A stretch of 64,000 nt of DNA, from assembly GCA_021234155.1 (NCBI GenBank), contig JAJEKV010000083.1, positions 3,936,573-4,000,572 of the forward strand. The letters are read 5' to 3'. The stretch's first letter is position 1. Every line of letters starts with the position of its first letter. The position numbers and the translations under genes were made by a program. The notes under the pieces were generated by a model. The model did no database searches. It saw only the letters and a program-made list of their open reading frames with translations, and was not told the DNA's origin. The DNA is from Isoetes taiwanensis (taxonomy: Eukaryota > Streptophyta > Lycopodiopsida > Isoetales > Isoetaceae). This document shows, one piece after another, positions 37,371 through 49,950 of this stretch.

Positions 37371-40300
37371 GCTTATGTCCAATTGCAATCTATATTTATG
37401 TCCTATGTGATAACCTTTTTAATGGTCATAAATTTCCATTATAGTTTTTGTGTTTGTAACGATTTATGCAAAAGGGTTGTGTCCAATATCTATTTGATCC
37501 TTGCCCTTAAGCAATAAGCACCTAAGCTAATTATATTTCACATTCGGCAATCTTAAAAGTTAAGTTCATTCAAAATAGATACGTTCTTGTGCAAAGATTG
37601 ACATTTTCGACTTTAAATAAACATGGTGGAAGATGTATTTGTTTCCCATATGCTTAGAAATATTTTCACCTATATTGTGATTTTCTAGATTTGTTGATAT
37701 CAATACATTCCATGCTGCAACATCTTTCTATACAAAAGAGAGAAGTGCTGTCTAGTATTGTCCAAGATGGCCTTCCACAAATGTTTATGAAGAATCACAA
37801 TTGCGCTACAGCCATTTATCAACTTTCAACGAGGTAAATGATCCATCAATTTAACACCAATCAAACTAGGAGCCTTAATAAAGGAAATAGAGCAGAACTT
37901 TATTGTGGTGACAATCACGTCATTCATAGCTTTGCTACATTCTCTAATAGTATTATAATCCAAATTATGTTGCTTATTGCATGGAAGACTTCTTCTTGAT
38001 ACCTTCCTCTAATATTGAGGCTTATTTTCTGGAAGACTCCTCCTTGATCTTCTACTTGCCACAAAAGTGAACTGTAACATTTACCTCCTTAGGTCAGCAA
38101 ACAAAACAAAACAGTCTGACCCAGAATTCTAAAAAATGATGCAACAAATATATTGCGCCGTAACATGCATTCATTAAAAGAATGCAAATTTTGAAAACAT
38201 CAAAAATCATTAGTAACTATAGGAAGTTCCACTATGCTAGCACCATATAACAACTTAGCATCAGTGTGTTCAACAGCGAAATGACTGTTCTGTATAATTT
38301 CTTTGCACAGAATTGGAACTTTCTTGCTGGATCCTTGTTATATCATCTGCCCTTCTCCTTCTTGCCCTCAAAATATGACTATTTGGGCTCTTGCATCTAG
38401 CTGAAAGTTATCATGATGTTTTAGGCATTTTAGGTTGCATATTGCAGATAGAATGGCTTATCTGCTTTTTCCGTGCCTATTCTTGCTCATGTATTCTAGC
38501 TAGATATGTTTTTTAGGCAATATAAGACAAATAACCTTCAACATATGCACATATTCAGCCTATTAATGAAAATCATTTGCATTATGAAAACTGTATAGGA
38601 AAGCGTATCTGAAAGCTACTGTGCAGCTAAAACTACTTGTGTTCACCTGCTTAACTCTTGACAGATTTCTATTAATAGTCCTCCACAACAATGGCAAAAC
38701 TTCCCCCTGGTTTATCCTCGTGCAAAAGATATATTTGACATTCCTGTGACGTTCTTGCTCTAAGGAGTAAAGCACAAGACCTGAAACCGAAAATGCTCAC
38801 AGAGATTATTATCCTAAGATAATGCATATTCAAGTTTTGCTAAAACTGAAACACTGCTAGGACATGTGAAAGTTGAGCCCACGTGTTATTGCAAGCATAT
38901 ATGCATGGCCGCATATATGCCAATATTGTCCATACATTTCTGACATATCAGGCTCCATTATGAAAGAACCGCAACATATCAACAACGTAAAGCAACAAAA
39001 CAGTAAAAGCAAATGAGAATCGCATACCTTCTAGTTAGTTAATCGCCAAGTGCCCATACATTGACATCATGAGCAGCACTGTTACCAACCTGCTCATCCA
39101 TTAGTTGTCTTCAAGCTTTCACCTGCTCAGAAGATTGCAGATCAGAAACCTAAAAAACATATTCAGTACTTGGATCAACGGTGTGTTACAAAATTTGAAA
39201 TCCTAGTAACTTAATGCAGACATCTTCTTAAGCAACTTTTATGACATATGCCTGCACAGTAAAACAGAGTCAGGCCGAGAACTCTGGGACAAAAGAGCAT
39301 GTATGCTTTCTATCAATATGCTGACAAATGTCAAAATCTACATTCTTTAACTGCGTCTACAAGAGTTTTATGTTGTTTCATATTTAAACCAATGATCTTG
39401 ACTGGACATTTTCATGCAAATATACAAGTCGCCTTGCAGTTCCCACAACAATCTCAAATCTGTGTATCCATTTTAAAGGAGGTTTGTTCCTGACAGCCAT
39501 ATTGTTTGTCATTTACTCATAAACAAGAAAGCTCATCTTGGCACTGGTTCATAATCCTAATAAATTCACCAGATCTTGGCGTTGGCTATTAAAATCCCTG
39601 TGTAGAATTTCTTATGATGGTGCTCCGATTTCTAATTTCTCCACTGCAACTTGTATACCTTCTAGAAAAGTTAAAAACCTCCAGCACCAAAAGATTGTGA
39701 GAAGTTATATTTAACCACTTGCTATGCTTCATAGAAAATCTATATTCTTTTAGAGAGCTTTCTATTAATACATCATCATTATCACCATGCAAGTTGTGGT
39801 TTTTCTTGTTCAAATCTACGTATCAGAAGGATTTATAGCATGTTTGCATTAAGGCTTGCTAAAACTGCTCCGACAATGACATTTCTATTCATGGAAGAAG
39901 TATTTGAACCTAAAGTAACCGTAACCTTCTATTTTTTTAACTGCATATTGTAGCTACTACCAGCTGGCTTGCATCCCTTGTACACAATACCATTGCTAAC
40001 ACATCCTGCATTGACCATTTTTGCACACACCATAATCACAATTTCTATGCAAAGATGTGAGTTATCACCAAATAAAATATACAGCTCGATCCGACATCTA
40101 TGATTCCATGAGCATAAGTGGAGTTCCCCATGAGGAAAAAGGCTTCAGAAAAGTGGCATAAGATTGAGCCTTGGCTAGGTCAATTCTTGAATCAGATGCA
40201 CGAATATTTCCAAAGTATTCATCTCCAAAGTGTTTTACTTTGCAAGGAAGAAAATTATCAAGTTTGAATTCCACGGTCAGGTTAGGTTTTTCTTGTCTTC

Positions 40301-40500
40301 AAAGTGTGAGGTCATCGAAGCTTTGCCATGGCACAACCCACTCTTTAGTCCGGATACCGATCGAGGAGGCCCACTTTGTGGAGAAGACGAAAGGTTGAAT
40401 TGTTCCATGATTTGATTTTGCTGAATGCGGTGCCAAAGATTAACAAGCGCAGCAGATCTATCCGCATGCAAGCTTACAAGGTGAGAGAACTAGGAATCTG
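37371..40500. other. Noncoding, repeat-derived sequence
   Basis: About 3.1 kb of AT-rich sequence with only short, unremarkable frames. No domain, terminal repeat or RNA gene was recognised. Confidence 0.4.
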
Positions 40501-40503
40501 AAA

Positions 40504-40580
40504 GTTTTAGTGCTTGGTTATGGTCATCTTGGAGATGGAAATTTGCAGCTTTATCTCTCTCGCATGTCTCGTCACCGGGA
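40504..40580 (+). pseudogene. Possible D-2-hydroxyglutarate dehydrogenase exon fragment
   Basis: The plus strand reads VLVLGYGHLGDGNLQLYLSR. It resembles the GYGHLGDGNLHLNIS motif of FAD-linked D-2-hydroxyglutarate dehydrogenases, in which the second His binds the metal. The second His of the motif is Gln here. The upstream frame (VRELG) fits the family only after a frame change. Only this short stretch matches, so it is at most an old fragment. Confidence 0.4.
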
Positions 40581-41935
40581 GACACCTTCTTATCAAAATC
40601 ACAGATTGACAAAGAAAATATTTACATGTCACTGGCATTAGGTGCACTTGCAGGATATGATGAACATGGTGAAGCCCACGTATAGAAGCTTGCATCTATA
40701 TCGAAATGCATGAACATGGTGGAGCTCACATATAGAAGCTTGCAACATATCGAAATAATAAACAGATATGCTTAGGAATAGATATATCTATATGCCATGA
40801 CAAAAATAGGTGCAAGAAATAGCCAAAAGCAAGAATTGTTATAATAAATACCTCTTGTTCTTGGAAACAAGCCGCATACACCAAACCTTCAAAATCTCCT
40901 CGATATAATTACATCAACGCCAAGTGAGGAAATGTTTTAATCCACAAAGACACTACGTTTAACGAAGCATATACCTTGTTGCTGACCTCTGCAAACTCAA
41001 GAAAGAAGCTCTCATAACTGGAGCCACAACCAAGGCTGAAAACTCCACAAATGCACCATTGTTGTCTTATTTGGCTGCAGCATTTCCGATACCCAAATAA
41101 ACTTTAGTTGCAACTAAAATGACCTAGTTTGTAGGCTCTTCCTTCGCTTTTGATATGCTTCCTCGGCCAAGACCAAATTTCCGTCATGGGCACTGTAGGA
41201 CAAAAATGGGAGGCCTCTCCGGAAAAAAGCAGGGAATGTAACATAGAATCAATCGCCTAGGAATGTCTTACCTGGTCGAAATCACTGACTACCTCTAGCG
41301 TACAGGACATAACATGCAAGAAAGGGCAAAGGCATGTTATGGTTCCTCAAATCCACAGGCCACAATAGAAGACAATACAGTCTTTTGCAACGACTTATGT
41401 GTGTAGAGCACAAAAAATCCTTGAATTTATATCAACTCCACCAAAGCAACAAAGAAATGAGGGAAGAAACGTGCCAAGGTACCATGTACAAAAAGCATGC
41501 CAAGATACTCGATACCAACATAAGCATATAACTTCATCAAGTATCTTAAAGCTTTTCAAATTCTTAAGAAATTTAAAAGGGATCTGATTGCACCTGTTAC
41601 CCCAGTTCCAGACACATCTAGTTCCACATATCCATAACTTTCGAAGATTTCCCACACTCATATTCCGAAGATTGGCAAATAAATCTGGCAATGACGAAAT
41701 GGAATCCCTCCTTCAAAAGAAGCTTGAGCACTTATAAAATCGGCAATGCAATGAGCCCTGGCCTCTCCTAAGATCCTAAATCCGATGCAGTCAAAATGAA
41801 GCGAAATATAGAAAATGGAATGACCCAACTAAATTGACCGGAATCCTAGAGTTACCTGAGAGCCATTCGAACTCAGCCCTAGATCAATCTAGCCCGATCC
41901 CCTCCGGAGTTAGCCTCGGATGCACACAGATTATA
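40581..41935. other. Noncoding stretch
   Basis: A short duplication (GAACATGGTG near 40,665 and 40,712, each followed by TATAGAAGCTTGCA) is visible. No gene recognised. Confidence 0.35.
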
Positions 41936-41939
41936 GATT

Positions 41940-42118
41940 TCAGCCGGTTAGCCGGTTTGCACAGCATCCGCCTAACATCGATGGTGACCGCCAGTTTACA
42001 GGAAATCGGAAGTTTTTAGCAGTCACCAGCATATCCTAGGGATATTCTAGTATATACCTAGGATATGCCAAAAGCCCACATAAACAAGGGTTTGCCCCCC
42101 TAGGGGCAACCCAAAAAC
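41940..42118. repeat. Dispersed repeat R1, copy 2
   Basis: Direct-orientation partner of 37,155-37,335, ending in GTTTGCCCCCCTAGGGGCAA. A related end in opposite orientation is at about 62,980-63,110. Confidence 0.75.
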
Positions 42119-42375
42119 GATGGGGTCCATGGCTTTTACGTTGGATTTTTAATTGGAAAAAAAGTTGAAGCTCGTTTCAAAAAAGAACAATCAGGGGGAA
42201 ATGGCGGATACTTTTGGAGGTAGTGCGGCGGCGCTCCTCATACATTCTGGGCAGGCGGAAATGACTGTGGGCAAGCGGAAATGACTGTGGGCAAGCGCTA
42301 GAACAGATTTTGACTTTTTCTCTACTTCTTCTTTTGCTTTTTCTTCTTCTTCTTTTGATTTGAAAAAAAACTCGC

Positions 42376-42990
42376 CTTCCAGGCGAGTCTTGGCGCTCCT
42401 CCTCCTGATTTTGTGCAATCTGATTGCAGAAAAATCGCTGTTCGAGGTAATAGATATGTCTTAAGCTTGTTTTCTTAAGAAATACAAATGCATTCCTTTG
42501 AAAAATACAACACATTCCTTTCAAAAACACTGTTCTTTGTGATCCAAATCGGCCCTTCCAGGCGAGTGCTTGGCCATACGCTCCCTCCGCAGATTTTGTG
42601 CAATCATTTGCCGACAAATCGCTGTTCGAGGTAATAGATATGTCTTAAGCTTGTTTTCTCAAGAAATACAAATGCATTCCTTTGAAGAATACAACGCATT
42701 CCTTTCAAAAACACTATTCTTTCAGATCCAGAATCGGCCCTTCCAGGCGAAAGTCTTGGCGGCCCTCAAAGATTTTGTGCAATCTGACTGCAGACAAATC
42801 GCTCTTACAGGTAACAGATATGTCTTAAGCTTGTTTTCTTAAGAAATACAAATGCATTCCTTTGAAGAATACAAGGCATTCCTTTCAAAAACACTATTCT
42901 TTTTTATCCGGACCTGGCCCTTCCAGAGCGAGTGCGGCGGCGCTCCTCACAGATTTGCAGCAATCCGGACTCCAGAGACATCCCCATTAC
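42376..42990. repeat. About 180-bp tandem repeat, four units
   Basis: CTTCCAG(G)CGAGT recurs at about 42,376, 42,556, 42,740 and 42,920. Each unit has ATTTTGTGCAATC, a CAGAC/GACAAATCGCT phrase, a GGTAATAGATATGTCTTAAG donor-like site and AAATACAAATGCATTCCTTT. It lies about 0.8-1.4 kb upstream of the methyltransferase-like gene. Frames run through the units but show no known protein. Confidence 0.85.
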
Positions 42991-43044
42991 AGGTGCATAG
43001 ATCTGTCATATGCTTTCTTTCTGAATTACTTTAAAAAATTTTTG

Positions 43045-43135
43045 TTTTACAGATAGCTCATAAACAGATAGCTGTTAAACAGATAACTCAGAAAACATAA
43101 ACAGATTGCTCATAAACAGATAACTCCAGTTCAAA
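43045..43135. repeat. Short AACAGATAgCTC tandem motif
   Basis: Five or six copies of a 12-16 bp unit (CATAAACAGATAGCTC and variants) lie upstream of the methyltransferase-like gene. ATCTGTTTATG, its reverse complement, recurs near 43,226 and 43,268. Confidence 0.7.
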
Positions 43136-43424
43136 TTTTTGTTTGAATCCAAAATTTTTGTGCAAATCCATTTTTCTTTAGTGCTTTTGGACCTAGTGCG
43201 GCGGCGCACCTCCACCTTTCTGTGCAAGCCAAGCTATCTGTTTATGTTTTTTAGATCGAACATCAGTTTATCTGTTTATGTTTAAGCATTGACCTTCTGT
43301 CATTTTTATTAAATCCAGTTTTGCATTGGATGTCATTGATGTTCAAAGCATTGATGATCAAAGCATTGATTTTGCATTGATGTTCAAAGCTGCAGGCATA
43401 GGAAGTATTTTTCATTGTCTAGCC

Positions 43425-43680
43425 TGTTTTGGTACTTTAAATATTGCAGGAATCAGCTCAGTTTCGACCATCTGGTTATCTGTTATAGCATAGTTATGGA
43501 GGTCACCAGACACACCGGTAAACATAGTCTTTATTTGAAATGTCATGTTAGTAGTTTAATTCGAAGCAAATATACCTTGATTATTTTGTTTGTTGAGAAA
43601 CCTCCTTATTTATTTTTCATTGACTAGCACTTTAAATATTGCAGGAATCAGCTCGGTTTGGACAATCGGTTATGGTTTAC
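43425..43680. repeat. Duplicated segment upstream of the methyltransferase-like gene
   Basis: ACTTTAAATATTGCAGGAAT followed by CAGCTC(A/G)GTTT occurs at about 43,434 and 43,628, 194 bp apart. Each copy has an acceptor-like TATTGCAG. Confidence 0.7.
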
Positions 43681-43825
43681 ACTAGAAACAAAACTCCCAT
43701 CCCATTTGTCCCTCTTACTTACACACCCCCAAAGAGAAGGCGGCAGAAGCACTCAGGTTCACTAGAGGTATCAACAGGTGATACAAAAGTATAAACCCTG
43801 GAAAAGCATTCACCGATTTAGCAAT

Positions 43826-46351
43826 GACAAAAGATACAGAAAGTCCAATGGGGGAGAAAGGCCAAGTAAATGATGTCCAGGATATGACTGCCACTGATCC
43901 AGAATTTGCCCAGGTATGTCACTGTTTAATTAGATATTTTCCTTCTCTGCTTGCGAAATATGTAACCATGAAATTTGTGTAGGTTTTTGCTCACGAGATG
44001 GTGGCTGACATAATGAGTAAATGTCGCATCGAGAGAGGATCAGAACCACCCAAGATACCTCTTTGTCGTATCTTGCGGAATGAGGCCGTACGTGCTGTGT
44101 CAAGATGTGATACTAAGATGAGGGATATACTTCGTAATGATGGTTATTTACCTGAGAAAGGGAAATTTGTGTTATCCATGAAATCCATTAAGGGATGTGA
44201 TGTTCCTAAGCATCGACTCTATTAAGCTCTAAATGGGATGATTACTGGAATGAGGTCAACGACGACTTCGAGAAGGAACTTGAAGATTCTGAGGAATGGA
44301 AGGACTTATCAGGCAAGATGTTTCTTTGTTGGGATGGTAATCATAGAACAGCAGGTTGGATGGAGGAGATACGTTACAACCATCAATTCTGTTATGAGAA
44401 GAGCAGGCACATTCGTGTTGAAGTGTCTTTCATTGATGTGGAGAAGTGCCATGTTCAACAACTCATATCGGCCCTCAATAGAGTTAATGAGTAAGTGAAT
44501 TGAATATTCTGGATCCGTTACACTATTCAATTATGTTTATTGTTTTTATGTTGCATTTGGTGGAGAAGTCTAGTGAAGTATTCAGTGAGACTGCTGCAAC
44601 ATATCAATTGCAGATTCAAGTACCACATGGTGGTGACTTAGAAAGTTGGTTCCGAGCCTTCAAATTAAAGAATAGAGCCACTATGTTCAAGCCATATCAC
44701 AAACACATGTCTGCAACTGTGGCTATGGCGTCTTCTTATGAGATTGATAGAAGTTCAAGAAGAGTAGCCTACAGGTATAAGTAATAGAGTTTCTACAGTT
44801 TTTTATTCGTGTAAATACATTTAAATTTTTTGTGCAATTTTGCAGATATTACAAACACCTTATCAGTGAGAAACTTTTAGCAAACCTGCCAACTGAATTG
44901 GAATGTTGGAAGTCCACAGATGAAAATTGCATGTACTCAAAAAAGGGGAACTTGGATAGGCAAGGTGGTCTAAGTGATTATGAGATTCAAAATTGTCCCT
45001 GGTGGATCGATTTAAGCTATTGGAGAATATCCATTAAGTGAAGAGGGAGGAGTATAAGGCAAATGTGAAAGTTCCGGCTCTTAAAAGAAAAGTGGAGTCA
45101 TCTGGAAAGACAAAAACAAGTTTGGATGATCCACTTGATAAAGGAGATCTAAAAAGAAAGAGAAGAAAGCAAGAGAAGTCACAAGAAATTTCTGGTAAAT
45201 AATTATCATTATTTCTTTGCATTCATGTACGTATTGATTTCTTACAACCATGTGACACCGTGTTACACGTGTGGCAGCTGATACAACAATCGATCTGGAT
45301 TTAGCCGATGCTGAGGAAGATGTCCACCCTTTCGACATTTCCAAGGTGGTCTCCAACACCTCGCTTGAATTGCATTGTGGAGACATCTTGCGTGCCTATG
45401 AACAATATTCAAAGAGGGTCGATGCTCCAGTTTTTCAACACGTTAGAGAATTTGCAAAAAGGCATGCTAGGAAGCCACATGAGTATAAGAGAAGTGGTAA
45501 TGTCAGAGATTGGGGATTTGACTTAGTTATTATTGATTTCCCTACAAATAACATGCCTTGCGAGGAGTATTTTGAGATTCCACCATGGAACGTATGCAAT
45601 ACTTCTTTAATTCAAGCAGCTTTCTCATTTGGGACATTATGCCTTGATGATGATGGTTGGTTGGTTTCTATTTGTTCGGTTGAACAAGCAAGTTTGGAGA
45701 CCTTCAGAACTTACTTTTTGCACCAGAAAGAACCTTTTGGATACATGAAGGACAGATTTGGAAAGTTTACAAGCAATGTCTTGCTTGTAACTGTTTGGTT
45801 TAGAAAGGGCACCTCTCCAAGCATCCAAGACAATGTTAATTTCTCAAGTAAGTGATTTTCTTTTTTTTATCTATCTTATTTTAAACTATCGTATCTCATG
45901 TATATTGATTTCATGTGTTTCTTAATTTTAATATATCTCATTTTATGTTTTATTAATATTTGTCCATTTCAGACAAACGTCTAACACTCTCCAAGCAATC
46001 ACTTGCTCATTTCTTCATGGATGACGAGTAAAACTACGCAAAGCCCTACTACCACGTGGGAAATCCACCGAGAAGTCTATTTCGTTCATGGAGTTCATTA
46101 TTGAGAATTTTAGTCCAAGAGAAGGCCTTGTATTGGACTTGCTTAGTGGAACGGGTTCAGCAATAGTAGCATCTGCTGTTTTATCTCGTCATTGCTATGG
46201 GTTAGACAATGATAGAATGTTAGTGGAACATGTAAATGCATCTCGTCTTTCAGCCCTTGCAAGTGGTTTAAAAAAGTATGATGAGAAGAATTACGAGCTT
46301 TCCGAGGATTCAGATGACGAACTGGCAGAGGAAGATGAAGAACCTTCATAG
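43826..46351 (+). pseudogene. ParB-like plus bacterial-type DNA amino-methyltransferase gene, lightly broken
   Basis: Six exons with GT/AG borders: 43826-43913, 43983-44490, 44586-44774, 44846-45194, 45278-45847, 45973-46351. Exon 2 has a ParB-like segment ending MFLCWDGNHRTAGWMEE. Exon 5 has SLELHCGDILRAYE and DLVIIDFPTNNM at the place of catalytic motif IV (usually DPPY or SPPY). Exon 6 has LLPRGKSTEKSISFMEFIIE, then VLDLLSGTGSAIVAS (AdoMet motif I) and CYGLDND. Motif IV before motif I is the permuted order of beta-class N4-cytosine/N6-adenine methyltransferases. One-base shifts near 44,225 and 46,028, and a stop/shift near 45,010-45,040, break the frame. It ends in an acidic tail. DFPT is unusual, so the ancestral activity is uncertain. 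Confidence 0.7.
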
Positions 46352-47655
46352 TATGTTGATTATTTCTCTTTGTAAATATTTAGCAATTATGGTAGTACTA
46401 CTTATCCTTTTTAACGTATTAGCATTCTTCCTGTGTATGCAGAATCAATGGCTTCAGTTTTGTCAAAAAGGGAATCTCCAGTTCATAAGGAAAGAAGACG
46501 TAGGCGTTGTGTACTTGTAGATGACGAGTGTGAAGAAGGATGAGGACTTCATGTCGTCTAGGTTTTCATAACATTATTATGGATTATAGTATTTTGTCTT
46601 CCATAGTTTACTTTAAACTACTTCTACATACTTTAATGCAGTGTTATTTTCTATAGTATGGAGTCTTCAATTGCATCTTCTACACCTCAAAACCAATGGC
46701 AAAAGCAAAATTTGATGTGACAATCTAAAAAACTCTCTAAACCCTTCCAAAAAAAACCCTCTAAAAATTCGCACTCGCAACAAATATAGCTGATAGTCAT
46801 GGAACCAATGAGGCATGCCATGACTAGAAAGAGGTGAGCATCTGGAAAACTATCAGCCACCTCCGAAGAAAGATCATTTATATGTATACATGAGATATAA
46901 TCTGGAACTACATGAGACTTGCCCAGCTTATGAATGATTTCAAATTGATCAATTCTTACAAGATGAGGAACAAAAGCAGGGTAGCCCTTAAGGACGAAAG
47001 TTCGCCAAAAGGCTATTTTTTAAGGGTATCGATAAATTTTGACGCTATGGTTTAGTAGGGCCCGTTATAGATGAAAAAAAATAAAATTAGCCAACTTTCT
47101 ACAAACAAATCTCACTCCACGGGAAAATTCGCCACATCCACTAAGCGTCATAACTATGGATTCGCCTTATCCTCTACCCTCCTTCTCGAATATTTCTTAA
47201 GGAATCGCCTAATATTCTAGGCTTTCTTCATAACCTAATCTATTCTCCATATCCATTCAGGTACATATGATAATTTTAAGAGTTATTTTTGTAGCTATTG
47301 TGTTTCAAATACTTCTAAGTATGTATTGGAGAGCATTTTTTTACAGACCTCCCTTTTAATAGATTTGTTTTATCTACAAGGATAAGCCACGTTCTCATTT
47401 GCAAAGGTTAAGTTGTGGTATTGCATCATGCAACTATAGTCATAAATGTGTTTGTGTCCTTGAATAAATATGGATGCCGATAAATAAAATTTCACCATAG
47501 AAATTGCACTTGAAAAAAAAGACATTTAAATCTTGGCAAAATAATATTAGCCATGATTCGCCTACATTTCTATAAAAAACATTCATGTCATGAAAACTTT
47601 CGCCAGCATAACTAATCTTGCAACTCTATTATTCGTCCGACCTTCTAAATTATGC
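46352..47655. other. AT-rich noncoding stretch
   Basis: No gene recognised. The first 350 bases may be the 3' untranslated region of the methyltransferase-like gene. Confidence 0.4.
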
Positions 47656-48304
47656 TTAGACAAATTTGGCCTTAAGGGCAACCCTGAACAAAAGGCAAGG
47701 CAATCCTGCCTCTGGCCGTGGATTTTTTGATGATACAGGAGAGATGATCCACAGAAAACTTAATTTGGCTACCCAAGAGATAATGATGAAAATGATGTAT
47801 GCAAAAAATGAGACCCAAGACCTCACGCTCCATGGCAAAATAATTTTTCTCAGTAGAATTTAACTTTTGACTAACAAAGCGTAGGCTTGTCTTGATGAGA
47901 TGCATGTTCTTGAGACATAACAACACCTATGGAAAAGCCCAACACATCAACATGGACTTTTTATCTCATTAAGGAGGGATGATGACATGTGCCTGGGTGA
48001 GAAGAACCTTAAATTTCGAGAAAACAGCTTCATTTTGGGGGTTTCAATCTCAAGTGGTGTCATCACCCATAAGTATATGAATAGGATCAGCTTTGGCAGC
48101 TAAGCCTGGAATAAAAGTAGAATAATAATTAACATTGCGAAGAAAAAACCTAGTTTCTTTTATATTCGTGGGTGCCTGAGCTTGAAGAACACAATTGATT
48201 TTGGCAAGATCAATAGTAATGATGTGCCGGTTGGCTACACTGTCCAAGAGGAGCGCCTGTGTGAAAGCGTACTTCTCAGGATTGAGACTGATGCTCAAAT
48301 ACAT
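47656..48304 (-). pseudogene. Ty3/gypsy pol relic (reverse transcriptase-RNase H)
   Basis: Minus-strand 48,304-48,050 reads LSISLNPEKYAFTQA, then PTNIKETRFFLRNVNYYSTF, the reverse-transcriptase tail and connection of Ty3/gypsy Pol. Minus-strand 47,926-47,672 reads SQKLNSTEKNYFAMEREVLG and HHYLLGSQIKFSVDH, the RNase H start. The two pieces are in different frames with about 120 bp between them. Protease, integrase and LTRs are not seen nearby. Confidence 0.85.
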
Positions 48305-48309
48305 TTTTT

Positions 48310-48560
48310 AAGATATGTTCTAGTTTGGAATTGAATTGAATTGATTTTTATCATCCGTAAAGACCAATTGGTCTATGGGACTCAAACATGGAATACAGTA
48401 AACGTGTTACCGCTAGGATTAAAAAACCCCTTGTGCCGACGGGTTCTGGAAAAAACCTTGGGAAAAGAGACTATACAATAATACATTACAATACATTTTA
48501 ATCTCAGTGCATTATTTGAGGACATAACTGTGTGCATCCATGATGTTTTAGAGAAAAGAT
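48310..48560 (-). mobile_element. LINE 3' end relic with AATTC tail
   Basis: On the minus strand: GGGGTTTTTTAATCCTAGCG, then GTCCCATAGACCAATTGGTC, then an (AATTC)n tail. It is shared with the LINE end at 60,700-60,832, so it is the same 3' UTR family on the opposite strand. Confidence 0.7.
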
Positions 48561-49140
48561 CTTAGCATACCCACTACAGGTGTATCCAACAATGCATAGC
48601 TAATTAGGTAGAATCAACTCAGTATAGTAGGCCAAGATGTGACTGAATGTCAGACATTGCTGCAGTGTGTGACATTAGCCTTTAATGGCACCCTGCTGGC
48701 AACACGCCTCCTGAGTCCATCACACGCCTCCCGAGTCCATCTACCTGTCTAAATTCTAAGGCGATATGCATCTGTGGAAAGTGAAGCCATCAATCTATGC
48801 TTTTTCAGTGACAAATATGTATGAAGGTAGTGTTATGGACCCCCTGTAAGAATGAGATTGACCTAGAGCTCGTAGTGTACTGTCTTAACTTGTTCTAGGA
48901 CGCTAGTATTCTAAAGCTTGCTAAGAAAGCTTGATGGGGATCCTCTTCAGTTTTCACATGTATGTACTGTGCTTAACCAATGAGCTCGTCTCTCTTTCGA
49001 GCAAGACTTGAGGCATTGCGGACCCATGACCATTGTATAAGCTAGGATGGGGAGACGGTCATTGCCCATATCTACTACCTTCTAAATGTAGATAATGTGG
49101 TGCTCAAGTGAGACCTGATGTACAGGTAAGAAACCTGTCT
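48561..49140. other. No gene recognised
   Basis: CACGCCTCC(T/C)GAGTCCAT is tandemly duplicated near 48,700-48,740. Nothing else stands out. Confidence 0.35.
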
Positions 49141-49141
49141 T

Positions 49142-49510
49142 CTATAGAAAAATCTGGTAGGGGACTGTGAATTTTACCGCAAGTGCCGAGCTAGAAAGGC
49201 TTTCTGACTCGCACTTCTGTCTCCTTTGCCCACATCGTTGATTTTTCTCAAAAGTGTTGGCCATCAATTTTGCAAAGAGAAAATTGACCATGATTGTTTT
49301 GTAATTGGCAGGTCCGTGTGGGTCTTCCACCCTATAGATGGGACTACCCTGCTAGTGGTCCACTGTCAGGGAACTCCTTCTTATAATGCCCCGTTGAACA
49401 ATGTAGTCAGGATGGGCACTATTGGCGGCTCTGCCCACTTGAATAGCTCTGATCGCATTCCGTCCAAGTCAGTTGCCTTGCCATTAGTGCTACGCTACAG
49501 GCCCTGAGAG
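49142..49510 (-). pseudogene. LINE reverse transcriptase relic
   Basis: The minus strand reads LDGMRSELFKWAEPPIVPIL, then after frame changes EDPHGPANYKTIMVNFLFAK and LMANTFEK. It matches the N-terminal reverse-transcriptase block of the local LINE family (ADNCGLVAEMLKWAG and NYRTILVSNLWAKLFANIVE at 22,990-23,225). Frames are shifted at least twice. Confidence 0.75.
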
Positions 49511-49950
49511 ACATCTGCCTCTATGATTTCCAATGCCAGGCCCGCCTGTGGGGGTAGCTCTCCTCGAACCCCAAGAGGATCATAGAGTTGGTACAAGTAT
49601 TGTACCTATTGATCAGGGCTAATATTTCTTGTGGGATGTATGGATTTGTGCAGGACTTTTCTCCAGAATATCCTGGCAAGCTGGTTCCAGGTAGAACATT
49701 TCCCTCTGGTGCTCCACAACGTATTTGGCAGGACGCTGCCTTGTGGCGTGACGTTAAAATCTCTTCTTCTTCTTCTTCTTGCCTTTCAAAAACAGATGGT
49801 ATTCCATGGAATTGTAAGCTGAGAAATCATCTTCACAGATTGGTAAAAGGCATTATCCTTCATGTAGGTTCTTTTAAATGGATGGACTAGAGTATAAGAA
49901 TAACAATGTTGGCTTCTGAAAAAAAAAAAAAAAAAAAAAAAAAAAACAGT
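49511..49950 (+). other. Poly(A)-terminated retroposed sequence, unidentified
   Basis: A run of about 28 A lies at 49,919-49,946. Upstream is a plus-strand frame, 49,588-49,890, including PGKLVPGRTFPSGAPQRIWQ. I do not recognise the protein. The tail suggests insertion from an RNA copy. Confidence 0.4.

Noticed and set aside
42177-42617. 146-codon minus-strand frame
   Set aside because: It runs through the 180-bp tandem repeat and has no recognisable domain.
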